Shown here one piece after another: positions 1 through 6,349 of a stretch of 20,122 nt of DNA. The notes under the pieces were generated by a model that did no database searches, was not told the origin of the DNA, and saw nothing but the letters and a program-made list of their open reading frames with translations. Numbering within the stretch: position 1 is the first letter of the stretch; every line of letters starts with the position of its first letter. Source of the stretch: CAZLMW01 sp964560875 (lineage in GTDB: Bacteria > Myxococcota_A > UBA9042); NCBI GenBank assembly GCA_964560875.1, contig CAZLMW010000136.1, positions 1 through 20,122 on the forward strand. Reading direction: 5' to 3'. The position numbers and the translations under genes are program-made.

Positions 1-84
1 GGGTGGCCCGGACCCGGGTTATCGCTCAGTCAGCGACTTCCAATCGGGCCTGGGGCTGAGGGCCGCGATTATCCAACGCGTCGT

Positions 85-1536
85 TCAATGAATGGAGCCG
101 TGGCGACGCGACACTTTCGCCTGCCCGGCGCTGATCGACGTGCCCTTGGGGGCCCAGAACATGAGGTTGTCGCCGCTCTTGGGGCAGTGTTCGGCGAGCA
201 CCATGCTGTGACCCGATTTCAGCGCGCACTCAGCGGTGTCGGTGACCAGGTCATGCAGGTCTCCGGGGCGCTCGGTCGTGTGCCACAAGCCGAGGTGATG
301 GCCGATCTCGTGGGCGAGCCTGTCGCCGAAATACGCGCCGGCAAGCTTCGCCGAGGGGTCGGTCGCGTGGAATTTCTTCACTGTGGTCGCAGACATGGAC
401 AGCGCGATCCCGGAGAGGCGATTGCCAGCGAGCCCGTTGACGCCGCCGATCTGCCCTGTGATGCCCGCGGCCGCTGCCTGACCGGCATGATTGAGCGACG
501 AGACGATGTACAGCGCGACGGCCGTGGACGCGGGCTTGAGCTTGGCGCCGAGCGACCACAGCGTGTTGAGCTCGTTGGTGTCATCGACCGCCAGGACGTT
601 GTCGACATGCAGAAACTTTTGCCCGTCGGAACCGCCGATGTCGGTGAACGTTACCTTGCCCACGGCGATCCCGGCGGGCTTCCAGATCGCGTTGACGCGC
701 GCACGGATACGCGACCACAGCACCGAGCTGGCCATCGTCTTGGCCGGCTGTGGTTGGCCGCCGAGCAGATAGATGTCGAGGTCGATGGCGGCGGCTGGCT
801 TGGCGGGCTTGGACAACAACGCGCCGACGTGGATGAACCCGGCCTGCAAAGGGCCCGGACCGCTGTTGGACAGGTTGTGCGTGCGGCGGAAGCCGGCGGT
901 CCAGGTGCCCTGGGCAAGCGTCGTGACGTTGGAGCTGCCAAAGAACAGCGTCGCCCCACCGAGCCCGCCCGCGCCGCGACCAGGTGCCTTGGACCATTCG
1001 CTGGGCCCAAGGATGTGCTGTCCGTTGGGGTGTGTCAGCCAGTCGCCGGCAACCATCACATGCGGTTTGGAGACGTCGCGGGCGACCGCCGTGCCGCGAT
1101 GTCCGTTTGCGGGCAGCGTGAACTTCACCTTTGGTCCGGTCGCGTCGCTTGGTTTCACCTCGTGCACGCCCATGTCGATCCACTGCTGGTCGCCGCGTAG
1201 GTTGGGCGCCGGGTAGCAGCCTTCGTCGATCAGGCCGTCGCCGTCGTCATCCTGGAAGTTTTCGCATTTTTCGATCGCGGCCGGGCCGGTGTCCGTCGCT
1301 GCGTCGAAGGCCGATGTCCCGCTGTCGGATTCGACGCTGGTGTCTTGAGCGGCGTTCGAGTCGGTGTCGCCGGGCCCGGGCACGTCCGACTTGGCGCTGT
1401 CAGCCTCGGTCGCGTCCACGACGTCGCCTGTCGCGGTGACGCCGCTCTTCACGTCGTCGTCGTTGCCGCCGCACGCGACAAGGCAGATGCCGAGTCCGAT
1501 CGCAGCGCGCGCGATGATGATGGGGGCCCGTAGCAC
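85..1536 (-). CDS. Lipoprotein metzincin-type zinc metalloprotease with MopE-like metal-binding motif
   Basis: A predicted exported lipoprotein of 483 aa, probably a zinc protease at the cell surface or in the periplasm. The N-terminus is a short lipoprotein signal ending in LVAC (Cys22). An Asp/Ser/Thr-rich tether follows, to about residue 88. Cys91 to Cys107 bracket DDDGDGLIDEG, an Asp-rich loop like the putative metal-binding motif of MopE-type proteins. The catalytic signature HEIGHHLGLWH lies at 409-419 (HExxHxxGxxH), and NLMFW near 457-461 fits the metzincin Met-turn. The middle region (about 110-400) is not recognised. The start is GTG, chosen because it gives a complete signal peptide; no clear Shine-Dalgarno is seen. 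The gene lies 24 nt after the beta-barrel gene on the same strand, so it is probably cotranscribed. Protease class is fairly sure from the motif; the substrate is unknown. Confidence 0.85.
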   Translation of the reverse strand: MLRAPIIIARAAIGLGICLVACGGNDDDVKSGVTATGDVVDATEADSAKSDVPGPGDTDSNAAQDTSVESDSGTSAFDAATDTGPAAIEKCENFQDDDGDGLIDEGCYPAPNLRGDQQWIDMGVHEVKPSDATGPKVKFTLPANGHRGTAVARDVSKPHVMVAGDWLTHPNGQHILGPSEWSKAPGRGAGGLGGATLFFGSSNVTTLAQGTWTAGFRRTHNLSNSGPGPLQAGFIHVGALLSKPAKPAAAIDLDIYLLGGQPQPAKTMASSVLWSRIRARVNAIWKPAGIAVGKVTFTDIGGSDGQKFLHVDNVLAVDDTNELNTLWSLGAKLKPASTAVALYIVSSLNHAGQAAAAGITGQIGGVNGLAGNRLSGIALSMSATTVKKFHATDPSAKLAGAYFGDRLAHEIGHHLGLWHTTERPGDLHDLVTDTAECALKSGHSMVLAEHCPKSGDNLMFWAPKGTSISAGQAKVSRRHGSIH

Positions 1537-1560
1537 GGGGAAAGGATGCAGGTTGTCGGG

Positions 1561-2643
1561 CTAGAAGTGCCAGCCGAAAACCACGCGCGGCTCAAACCGC
1601 GTGACCGTCGTGGGAGCGTAACCGGGCAAAGTCAGGTCGCTCTTCAGGTCGTCGTCGAAATTGTAGATCCACGTGTCGTAGGTCGCCCTGACCATGCGCA
1701 GATCGAGCCCGATCGCGAAAACCGACTCGGGGATGCGGTATTCGCCGCTGAGCCCGAACGGGATGGCGGTACCGGTCCACGATTTGCCGGTCGCCTCGGT
1801 CTGGAAGACTGTCTCGTGGTAGCCGAGGATCTCGAAGAAGCCATAGCCGCCGTAGAGCCGGACGTCGACAGGGAACTGCCCGTTGCGCACGAACCGCAGC
1901 GGGTGAAAGCCGAGCATCAGCGCGATCGTTCCGGCGCCCGCGGTGTCCGATTTGGCGCCGAAGCTGCCGTGCGCGGACAGGTCAGCCCAAAGGCTCGCGT
2001 AGCCCATGATGTTGTAGCCGATCTGCAGGTTGACAGCGATACCGCCGCCGACGTCTGTCGTGACCGCTTCCGCGTACTTGGACGGCGAGGCTGCGTAGAG
2101 AAACTCGGGGCCGCCGACAGTCGACACGCTCGAGCTTGCCGGGTTGGGGATCCGAGGCGAGTTGGCGCCACCCGTCGAGCCGTAACCGATATTGAACTCG
2201 AGAAAGAAGCCACCCCAAAGCGGCTTCTGTTCGCGAGGAGTGATGTCCTTGGCGCCAGCCAAAGGGGCGGCTCCAGGAGATCCGGCGGGGACAGCCGCGG
2301 CGGATTTGTCGGCTGCCGCTGGCGTGGGTTCGCCGCCGGTTGAACCCGATTTTCTCAGGTTTTCAAGCTGGATCCGCGCCTTTTCGGCCTTGAGTTGAGC
2401 TTCGGCCGCGGCGGCTTCGGACTCGGCCTTCTTGCGCTGCTCGTCGGCCTTCTTGGCTTCGAGCTCGGCCTTCTTGCGCTCGGCTTCAGCCTTGCGGACC
2501 GCGCGCGACTTGCGGCGACGACGGCGCTTGGCTTCGGCGTCGGTGGCAAAACCACCCAAGACAAAAGCGCTACAAACCACGATCGCAACGGCCCGAAGGG
2601 CCCGCGAAGCGTGGTTTGAACGTGCGCGGGACAGACGCGTCAC
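1561..2643 (-). CDS. Outer-membrane beta-barrel protein with basic/coiled-coil N-terminal neck
   Basis: A protein of 360 aa, likely secreted and inserted in the outer membrane. A hydrophobic signal segment (about 17-33) ends near DAEA (35-38). A very basic stretch follows (39-51, mostly Arg/Lys), then a Lys/Glu/Ala coiled coil (about 50-97) and a Ala/Pro-rich linker to about 135. From about 141 to the end the pattern is alternating aromatic and small residues, as in 8-10 stranded barrels. The chain ends in Phe360, the usual terminal residue for Bam-dependent insertion. The start is GTG, 2 nt after the rpsU stop, with no Shine-Dalgarno visible, so translational coupling to rpsU is likely. Function is unknown; the neck could reach through the periplasm or bind peptidoglycan. 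The barrel assignment rests on sequence pattern only. Confidence 0.75.
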   Translation of the reverse strand: MTRLSRARSNHASRALRAVAIVVCSAFVLGGFATDAEAKRRRRRKSRAVRKAEAERKKAELEAKKADEQRKKAESEAAAAEAQLKAEKARIQLENLRKSGSTGGEPTPAAADKSAAAVPAGSPGAAPLAGAKDITPREQKPLWGGFFLEFNIGYGSTGGANSPRIPNPASSSVSTVGGPEFLYAASPSKYAEAVTTDVGGGIAVNLQIGYNIMGYASLWADLSAHGSFGAKSDTAGAGTIALMLGFHPLRFVRNGQFPVDVRLYGGYGFFEILGYHETVFQTEATGKSWTGTAIPFGLSGEYRIPESVFAIGLDLRMVRATYDTWIYNFDDDLKSDLTLPGYAPTTVTRFEPRVVFGWHF

Positions 2644-2645
2644 TG

Positions 2646-2936
2646 TTAGCGGAGGTAGCCGCGCTCGCGGGCGATGCGCATGGCCTTCTTGCGACGACGA
2701 TTGGCTTCGCGGGAGCGGCGCTTCTGCTCTTCGGAGGGCTTCTCGTAGAAACGGCGCTTGCGCATCTCTTTGTAGATGCCTTCGTTGGCCATCTTGCGCT
2801 TGAGCATGGACAGCGCGCGGTTGACGTTGCCGTCCTGCACGGTCACTTCCAAGGCGCGGAATTCAACGGCGCGCGCAGACGCACGGCGCGGGCGCTGCGG
2901 CTTGGCTTCCTGGTTCTGTTCGTTCTGCTCGCTCAT
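2646..2936 (-). CDS. rpsU: Small ribosomal subunit protein bS21
   Basis: bS21 binds the 30S subunit near the anti-Shine-Dalgarno end of 16S rRNA and helps initiation. The 96-aa product has the family pattern: VTVQDGNVNRALSMLKRK (about 32-49), then RKRRFYEKPSEEQKRR (about 58-73) and a highly basic tail. It is longer than typical 60-70 aa bS21 because of an N-terminal extension rich in Gln, Asn, Glu and Pro (about 25 residues). The reading frame stays open upstream, but the ATG at 2936 is chosen because GAGGA lies 4 nt before it. The gene heads an apparent unit with the beta-barrel and metalloprotease genes, an unusual company for a ribosomal protein gene. Confidence 0.93.
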   Translation of the reverse strand: MSEQNEQNQEAKPQRPRRASARAVEFRALEVTVQDGNVNRALSMLKRKMANEGIYKEMRKRRFYEKPSEEQKRRSREANRRRKKAMRIARERGYLR

Positions 2937-3138
2937 CTGGTCCTCGTGTGCACCAATCGGCCTCTTCGTGGCGATTGTTCTGGTGCTCGTCGTACTCGGG
3001 TTCTTTTTCGTCGTTGGGACAAACCGGGCCCGGTCCCCCCCGGGGGCGCGCAACCCTGCCAGAGCCCCAAGTGGCTTGCAAGCGAATTTCCGGCCGAATC
3101 CAGCGCCCCGAATCCGGGCGCCTGCAGTGGTTCGCTGG
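2937..3138 (-). other. rpsU leader region with GC-rich palindromes
   Basis: This gap lies between the 3' end of the Rrf2 gene and rpsU, both on the minus strand. It holds a perfect 12-bp palindrome ACCGGGCCCGGT at 3023-3034 and, next to it, CCCCCGGGGG at 3037-3046. A further GC-rich inverted repeat (GCGCCC / GGGCGC, 7-nt loop) sits at 3103-3121, just after the Rrf2 stop codon, and may help end that transcript although it has no T-run. A direct repeat CCGAATCC occurs at 3094-3101 and 3108-3115. I see no convincing promoter hexamers and no other gene. Confidence 0.4.
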
Positions 3139-3624
3139 CTAGCGGGAATGCGCGACTGCGAGGTCGCCGGTGGCGATTCGCGGGCCGGCTTGGACCGAAC
3201 AGCTCGGGGTGGGATCGCTCATCATGACGAAGTCGCTCATCGACAGGCGTCGCAGCTGGGCCATCAGGAACGTATTCAGGGTCGTAATCGGGTTGCGAAG
3301 CGCGCAGCAGTCCGCGCGGTCACATGAGATCCGCGGTTGCCCGGCGCAATCGACCAGGCCGATGTGCTCCTCGAAGGGCGCGATGACGTCCACGAAGAGG
3401 ATCGCGTCGATCGGCCGCGTCAACCGATAGCCGCCCCCCGCCCCTTTGACCGACAGGACGATGTTGGCCCGTTTGAGGTCTTGCATCACCTTGGCGAGCA
3501 GCTGCCGTGGGATGGATTGTTGGGCGGCGATCGTACCGACACTCGCGCGCGCCCCTTCACCGAGGCTGGCAATATGTTGCACAGCCATCAGGGCGTATTC
3601 GGAGCGGCGACACAGTTTAAGCAT
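3139..3624 (-). CDS. Rrf2-family transcriptional regulator, probable Fe-S or redox sensor
   Basis: A DNA-binding repressor or activator of the Rrf2 family (IscR, NsrR, CymR relatives). The 161-aa product begins MLKLCRRSEYALMA, the typical first helix. The winged HTH follows: VGTIAAQQSIPRQLLAKVMQDLK (about 29-51) with wing KGAGGGYRLTR (60-70). Four cysteines lie in the usual sensor region: Cys93, Cys101, Cys106 and Cys107. This suggests an Fe-S cluster, though the spacing differs from the IscR C-x5-C-x5-C pattern. The frame is open much further upstream; the start at 3624 is chosen because family homology begins there (GAGG 12 nt upstream is distant). It is divergent from the five-Cys/radical SAM genes, with two dyads between them, so it probably controls them and itself. 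The ligand is not known. Confidence 0.9.
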   Translation of the reverse strand: MLKLCRRSEYALMAVQHIASLGEGARASVGTIAAQQSIPRQLLAKVMQDLKRANIVLSVKGAGGGYRLTRPIDAILFVDVIAPFEEHIGLVDCAGQPRISCDRADCCALRNPITTLNTFLMAQLRRLSMSDFVMMSDPTPSCSVQAGPRIATGDLAVAHSR

Positions 3625-3789
3625 GCGCGCGTGGTACCTCGTGAGCGTTCGACGGCTGATGGGACAGGTTGAAGCGTGTTGGCCAGCGTCGGGTTCACGG
3701 TAGGGGCAGGGCTGCGGCAACTCAAGACCGCACGTGCATCGCCCTAAATTTGCAACGTTTTGGCGGCCCGTCCGACCTTGGTGAGAAAG

Positions 3790-3806
3790 TGGACCAATTC
3801 GGTGCA
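3790..3806 (-). promoter_or_regulatory. Candidate operator dyad, Rrf2-proximal copy
   Basis: Read on the minus strand this 17-mer is TGCACCGAATTGGTCCA. It matches the second dyad at 3850-3866 at 13 of 17 positions, sharing the core ACCNAATTGGTCC. It overlaps a candidate minus-strand -10 element, TAAAAT (3806-3811), so a bound regulator would block transcription of the Rrf2 gene. Binding by Rrf2 is inference from position and symmetry. Confidence 0.5.
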
Positions 3807-3813
3807 TTTTAGC

Positions 3814-3843
3814 TTGACCCAGCCCGCGGCTGACCGCTAATGT
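3814..3843 (+). promoter_or_regulatory. Candidate sigma-70 promoter for the five-Cys/radical SAM genes
   Basis: TTGACC (3814-3819) and TAATGT (3838-3843) are separated by 18 nt. The -35 is close to consensus and the -10 is weak. Its placement directly before the 3850-3866 dyad supports it, but in a GC-rich genome such matches are uncertain. Confidence 0.3.
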
Positions 3844-3849
3844 TCAATT

Positions 3850-3866
3850 CGGACCTAATTGGTCCG
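3850..3866 (+). promoter_or_regulatory. Candidate operator dyad, small-protein-proximal copy
   Basis: CGGACC-TAATT-GGTCCG is a perfect 6-bp inverted repeat with a 5-nt spacer. It lies 6 nt after a candidate plus-strand -10 and 28 nt before the ATG of the five-Cys protein gene. The related dyad at 3790-3806 is in opposite orientation, with centres 60 bp apart, so each copy faces its own divergent gene in the same way. This arrangement fits divergent control by the Rrf2 protein. Confidence 0.55.
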
Positions 3867-3894
3867 CTTTACCCGCCCCGATAGGAAGACGCGC

Positions 3895-4125
3895 ATGAGC
3901 ACCATCGCCCGTGAACGCATTGAAAAACGCGCCGAACAGCGCCGAAACCGCGTCCAGATCGCGCCCGATGACGAGTTCTACTGTCGTCCCCGACGTCGTC
4001 GCCTGACGATCGAGAAGTGCTTGGACGACTACATGAACGCCAACGCATTCGGGAACAAACGCGCCGCGTGCTGGCGCTGTCCGCAGGGCTGCCACAATCG
4101 CAAAGCCTTCGCCGCGTCGATCTGA
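3895..4125 (+). CDS. Small five-cysteine basic protein, possible metal-binding protein
   Basis: A 76-aa basic protein that I cannot assign to a named family. The N-terminal third is a charged helix rich in Arg, Glu and Gln. The rest carries Cys30, Cys42, Cys59, Cys62 and Cys66 (C-x11-C-x16-C-x2-C-x3-C), with the conserved-looking phrases LTIEKCLDDY and CWRCPQGC. Four of the cysteines could hold zinc or an Fe-S cluster. The start at 3895 is chosen over an in-frame ATG-less extension because AGGAAG lies 7 nt upstream. It is the first gene after the Rrf2 divergent control region and lies 60 bp before the radical SAM gene. Possibilities are a metal-binding regulator or partner, or a peptide substrate of the radical SAM enzyme; the basic, zinc-ribbon-like look favours the first. 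Confidence 0.75.
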   Translation: MSTIARERIEKRAEQRRNRVQIAPDDEFYCRPRRRRLTIEKCLDDYMNANAFGNKRAACWRCPQGCHNRKAFAASI

Positions 4126-4185
4126 CTCGCTGGTCGCGACCACGGTCAACAGCACATCGCCGTCCAACTCTGCTAGCGTCGGCGT

Positions 4186-5280
4186 ATGATCCAGCGGCTT
4201 CGCAACCTCAATGTTCGGGCGTTCAACGCTCCCGGCGTCGGCCAGCGGATGCTCGTGCCGCCCGACTGGATCGTCCTGGGCGTCAACAACGTCTGCAATC
4301 TTCACTGCAAGATGTGCGACGTCGGCACCGGGTTCGACGGCAGCAACTTCTATCAGAACCTGCTCGGCGCTCGGCCAATCAACATGCCGCGCGACCTGAT
4401 CTTCGACGTCATCGATCAGACCGCCCGCAGCTTTCCCAAGACCGGGATCGGCTACGCGTTTACCGAGCCGCTCATCTACCCCCACCTCATCGAGTCCCTG
4501 GCGCGCGCCGACGACAACGGGCTGCGCACCTTGATGACGACCAATGGCTTGTGGCTGCCCAAGCTGGCCGATGATCTGTGCCGGGCCGGACTCGACCAGC
4601 TGTCGATCTCCCTGGACGGTCCAGCCGAGGTGCACAACGCCATCCGCGGCAACAAGAAGTCGTTTGAGAAAGCGCGCGAGGGGATCGAGAAGATCGTCCG
4701 CCACCCGGGACGTCGCCCGCGCGTCTCCGTCTTCTGCACCGTCACCGAATGGAACCAGGATCGGCTCGCGGAGATGGTGGAGTTGTTCGTCGACCTGCCG
4801 CTGCAGACGCTCGGGTTCATGCACCTCAACTTCACGACCGACGCCATGGCCGACGCGCACAACCGCGCGTGGGGGCATCGCTACCCGGCGACGGCGAGCA
4901 ACATGGAAGGCATCGATCTCGACGCGATCGATCTCGAGGCGTTGCAAGCAGAAGTGGCACGTGTCCGCCGCGTCGACGCACCCTTCCCGGTGACCTTCTC
5001 GCCGGAGCTGAACACCGCGGCCGAGCTGCACAGGTTCTATCGCGACCCGATGGTGCGCGTTGGCCGCCGCTGCAACGACGCCTTCTCCGCCATGATGGTC
5101 AAGTCCGACGGCAGCGTGATCCCCGCCCATGGTCGCTGTTACCAGGTCGTGGCCGGCAATCTCTACAGCGACTCGCTCGCCGATATCTGGAATTGCACCG
5201 CCATGCGGCAATTCCGGGCTGCGCTGATCGAAGAAGGCGGCATGCTTCCCGCCTGTACGCGATGCTGCTCGGCGTTTTGA
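4186..5280 (+). CDS. Radical SAM protein with twitch/SPASM-like C-terminal domain
   Basis: A 364-aa enzyme expected to cleave S-adenosylmethionine with a [4Fe-4S] cluster and start radical chemistry on an unknown substrate. CNLHCKMC (37-44) is the CxxxCxxC cluster motif. GYAFTEP (89-95) sits where the SAM-binding 'GGEP' strand lies, and LSISLDG (139-145) is typical of the barrel. The C-terminus has Cys296, Cys318, Cys357 and Cys360 plus adjacent Cys361, with the DGSVIP and GNLYSDSLADIWN phrases of SPASM domains. Four or five cysteines fit a single auxiliary cluster (twitch) rather than the seven of full SPASM, and the chain stops three residues after the last Cys. Start ATG at 4186 has only a weak Shine-Dalgarno. 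The neighbours suggest cotranscription with the five-Cys protein. SPASM/twitch enzymes often modify peptides or proteins, but carbohydrate or cofactor substrates are equally possible. Confidence 0.9.
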   Translation: MIQRLRNLNVRAFNAPGVGQRMLVPPDWIVLGVNNVCNLHCKMCDVGTGFDGSNFYQNLLGARPINMPRDLIFDVIDQTARSFPKTGIGYAFTEPLIYPHLIESLARADDNGLRTLMTTNGLWLPKLADDLCRAGLDQLSISLDGPAEVHNAIRGNKKSFEKAREGIEKIVRHPGRRPRVSVFCTVTEWNQDRLAEMVELFVDLPLQTLGFMHLNFTTDAMADAHNRAWGHRYPATASNMEGIDLDAIDLEALQAEVARVRRVDAPFPVTFSPELNTAAELHRFYRDPMVRVGRRCNDAFSAMMVKSDGSVIPAHGRCYQVVAGNLYSDSLADIWNCTAMRQFRAALIEEGGMLPACTRCCSAF

Positions 5281-5373
5281 TGCCGCCATGACAACCGGCG
5301 TCAGCGCGCTGGCACCTTGTCGGGCCCCATGAATCATGCAACCGTCGCCGCTCGTCACGGCCGGGGGACGCTC

Positions 5374-6297
5374 ATGACTGCGATCACACTACCTCCCTAC
5401 CCGCGACCGTCCGCGTTTACGGCGCTCATCCTGCTCGTGATGATGTCGCTCGCGGTCGGCTGCGAAAACGAAGTCGACACGTCTGAGAACCTGTTGCCCC
5501 ACACCGCTGGCGACACTGGCGGCAGCGATGACGTCAAGGACACGACGGGCGGTGATACCGGCGGCAAAATCGCCTGTAGCTGCTTGAAGAAGGGGATGTG
5601 GTACCGCTTCAACAAGCTCAAAATCACCGAGATCGACCTGGGCTTTCACCCGGTCATGATCACACTCAACGCGCTCTGGGCGACCGATATCAAGAACTAC
5701 GAGCTCAACTTCTACGCCGAGGTGCTCGATGTGAGCGACACCCAGGTCACGATCCGCGTGGTCAATGGCGCGCGAAAAGTCGGCAGCAAAGACGAAACCT
5801 GCGTGATGATGTCGACCGAGGCCACGGTCACCCATCCGCGCAGCGGGTGCGCCCTGCAAAAGAGCGCCAAGGCCGCGATGAACGTCTACGCAGGCACGCC
5901 GGCGCATCCGAAGAACTGCACAGACAAGCTGCCAGTCCATCACGCGATCCCCGTGCGTAACGCCATCATGCAGGTCGACGTGAGCTCCGATTGCAGCGAG
6001 CTCAAGGCCGGCAAGGTGCTCGACGGCAGCTTCTCCGCCGACGCACTCCAGAAGACGTGCACGTGTCTGACAACCGGCGCGACGCTCGCCGAGAAGTGCG
6101 GCGAGCCCGATCCCAAGTACGTCGACAAAGAAGGCTGCAGTGGCTGCAACAAGAACTTCAGCAACCTCAAGACGTTGTTGGAGGGCTTTGGGAAGCTCGA
6201 CTACAAGTGCAAGTCGCCATCTGGCGGTCCTGCGGCGTGTCTGAAGGCCGAGTTTGCCGCCAAGCGCATCGACAAGGCGCCACCCAACTGCAACTAG
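5374..6297 (+). CDS. Cysteine-rich lipoprotein of unknown function
   Basis: A 307-aa predicted lipoprotein. The signal peptide has a hydrophobic core (about 15-27) and lipobox AVGC (Cys30). An acidic Asp/Thr/Gly tether runs to about residue 65. The folded part has 14 further cysteines: 68, 70, 143, 159, 182, 207, 229, 231, 242, 255, 258, 279, 289 and 306. An even number suggests up to seven disulfides in the periplasm or outside. CSC (68-70) and CTC (229-231) may mark two related halves. The start at 5374 is preferred over upstream in-frame ATGs (5317, 5329) because GGGGGA lies just before it and the signal peptide has normal length. It lies 93 nt after the radical SAM gene and 52 nt before the FadL gene. 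I do not recognise the family. Confidence 0.82.
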   Translation: MTAITLPPYPRPSAFTALILLVMMSLAVGCENEVDTSENLLPHTAGDTGGSDDVKDTTGGDTGGKIACSCLKKGMWYRFNKLKITEIDLGFHPVMITLNALWATDIKNYELNFYAEVLDVSDTQVTIRVVNGARKVGSKDETCVMMSTEATVTHPRSGCALQKSAKAAMNVYAGTPAHPKNCTDKLPVHHAIPVRNAIMQVDVSSDCSELKAGKVLDGSFSADALQKTCTCLTTGATLAEKCGEPDPKYVDKEGCSGCNKNFSNLKTLLEGFGKLDYKCKSPSGGPAACLKAEFAAKRIDKAPPNCN

Positions 6298-6349
6298 CTC
6301 CTTGAGCGCGCTTCACCTGACCGCGATGCCCGTCGCCGGGGGACGTCCC

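Noticed and set aside
1..84. Possible terminator CCCGGACCCGGG near the window start
   Set aside because: The inverted repeat has no T-run on either strand after it, and the sequence is too short to judge.
3844..5358. 504-aa open frame on the minus strand across the radical SAM gene
   Set aside because: It is antisense to a gene with clear radical SAM motifs. High GC keeps the opposite frame open, and the translation has no recognisable domain.
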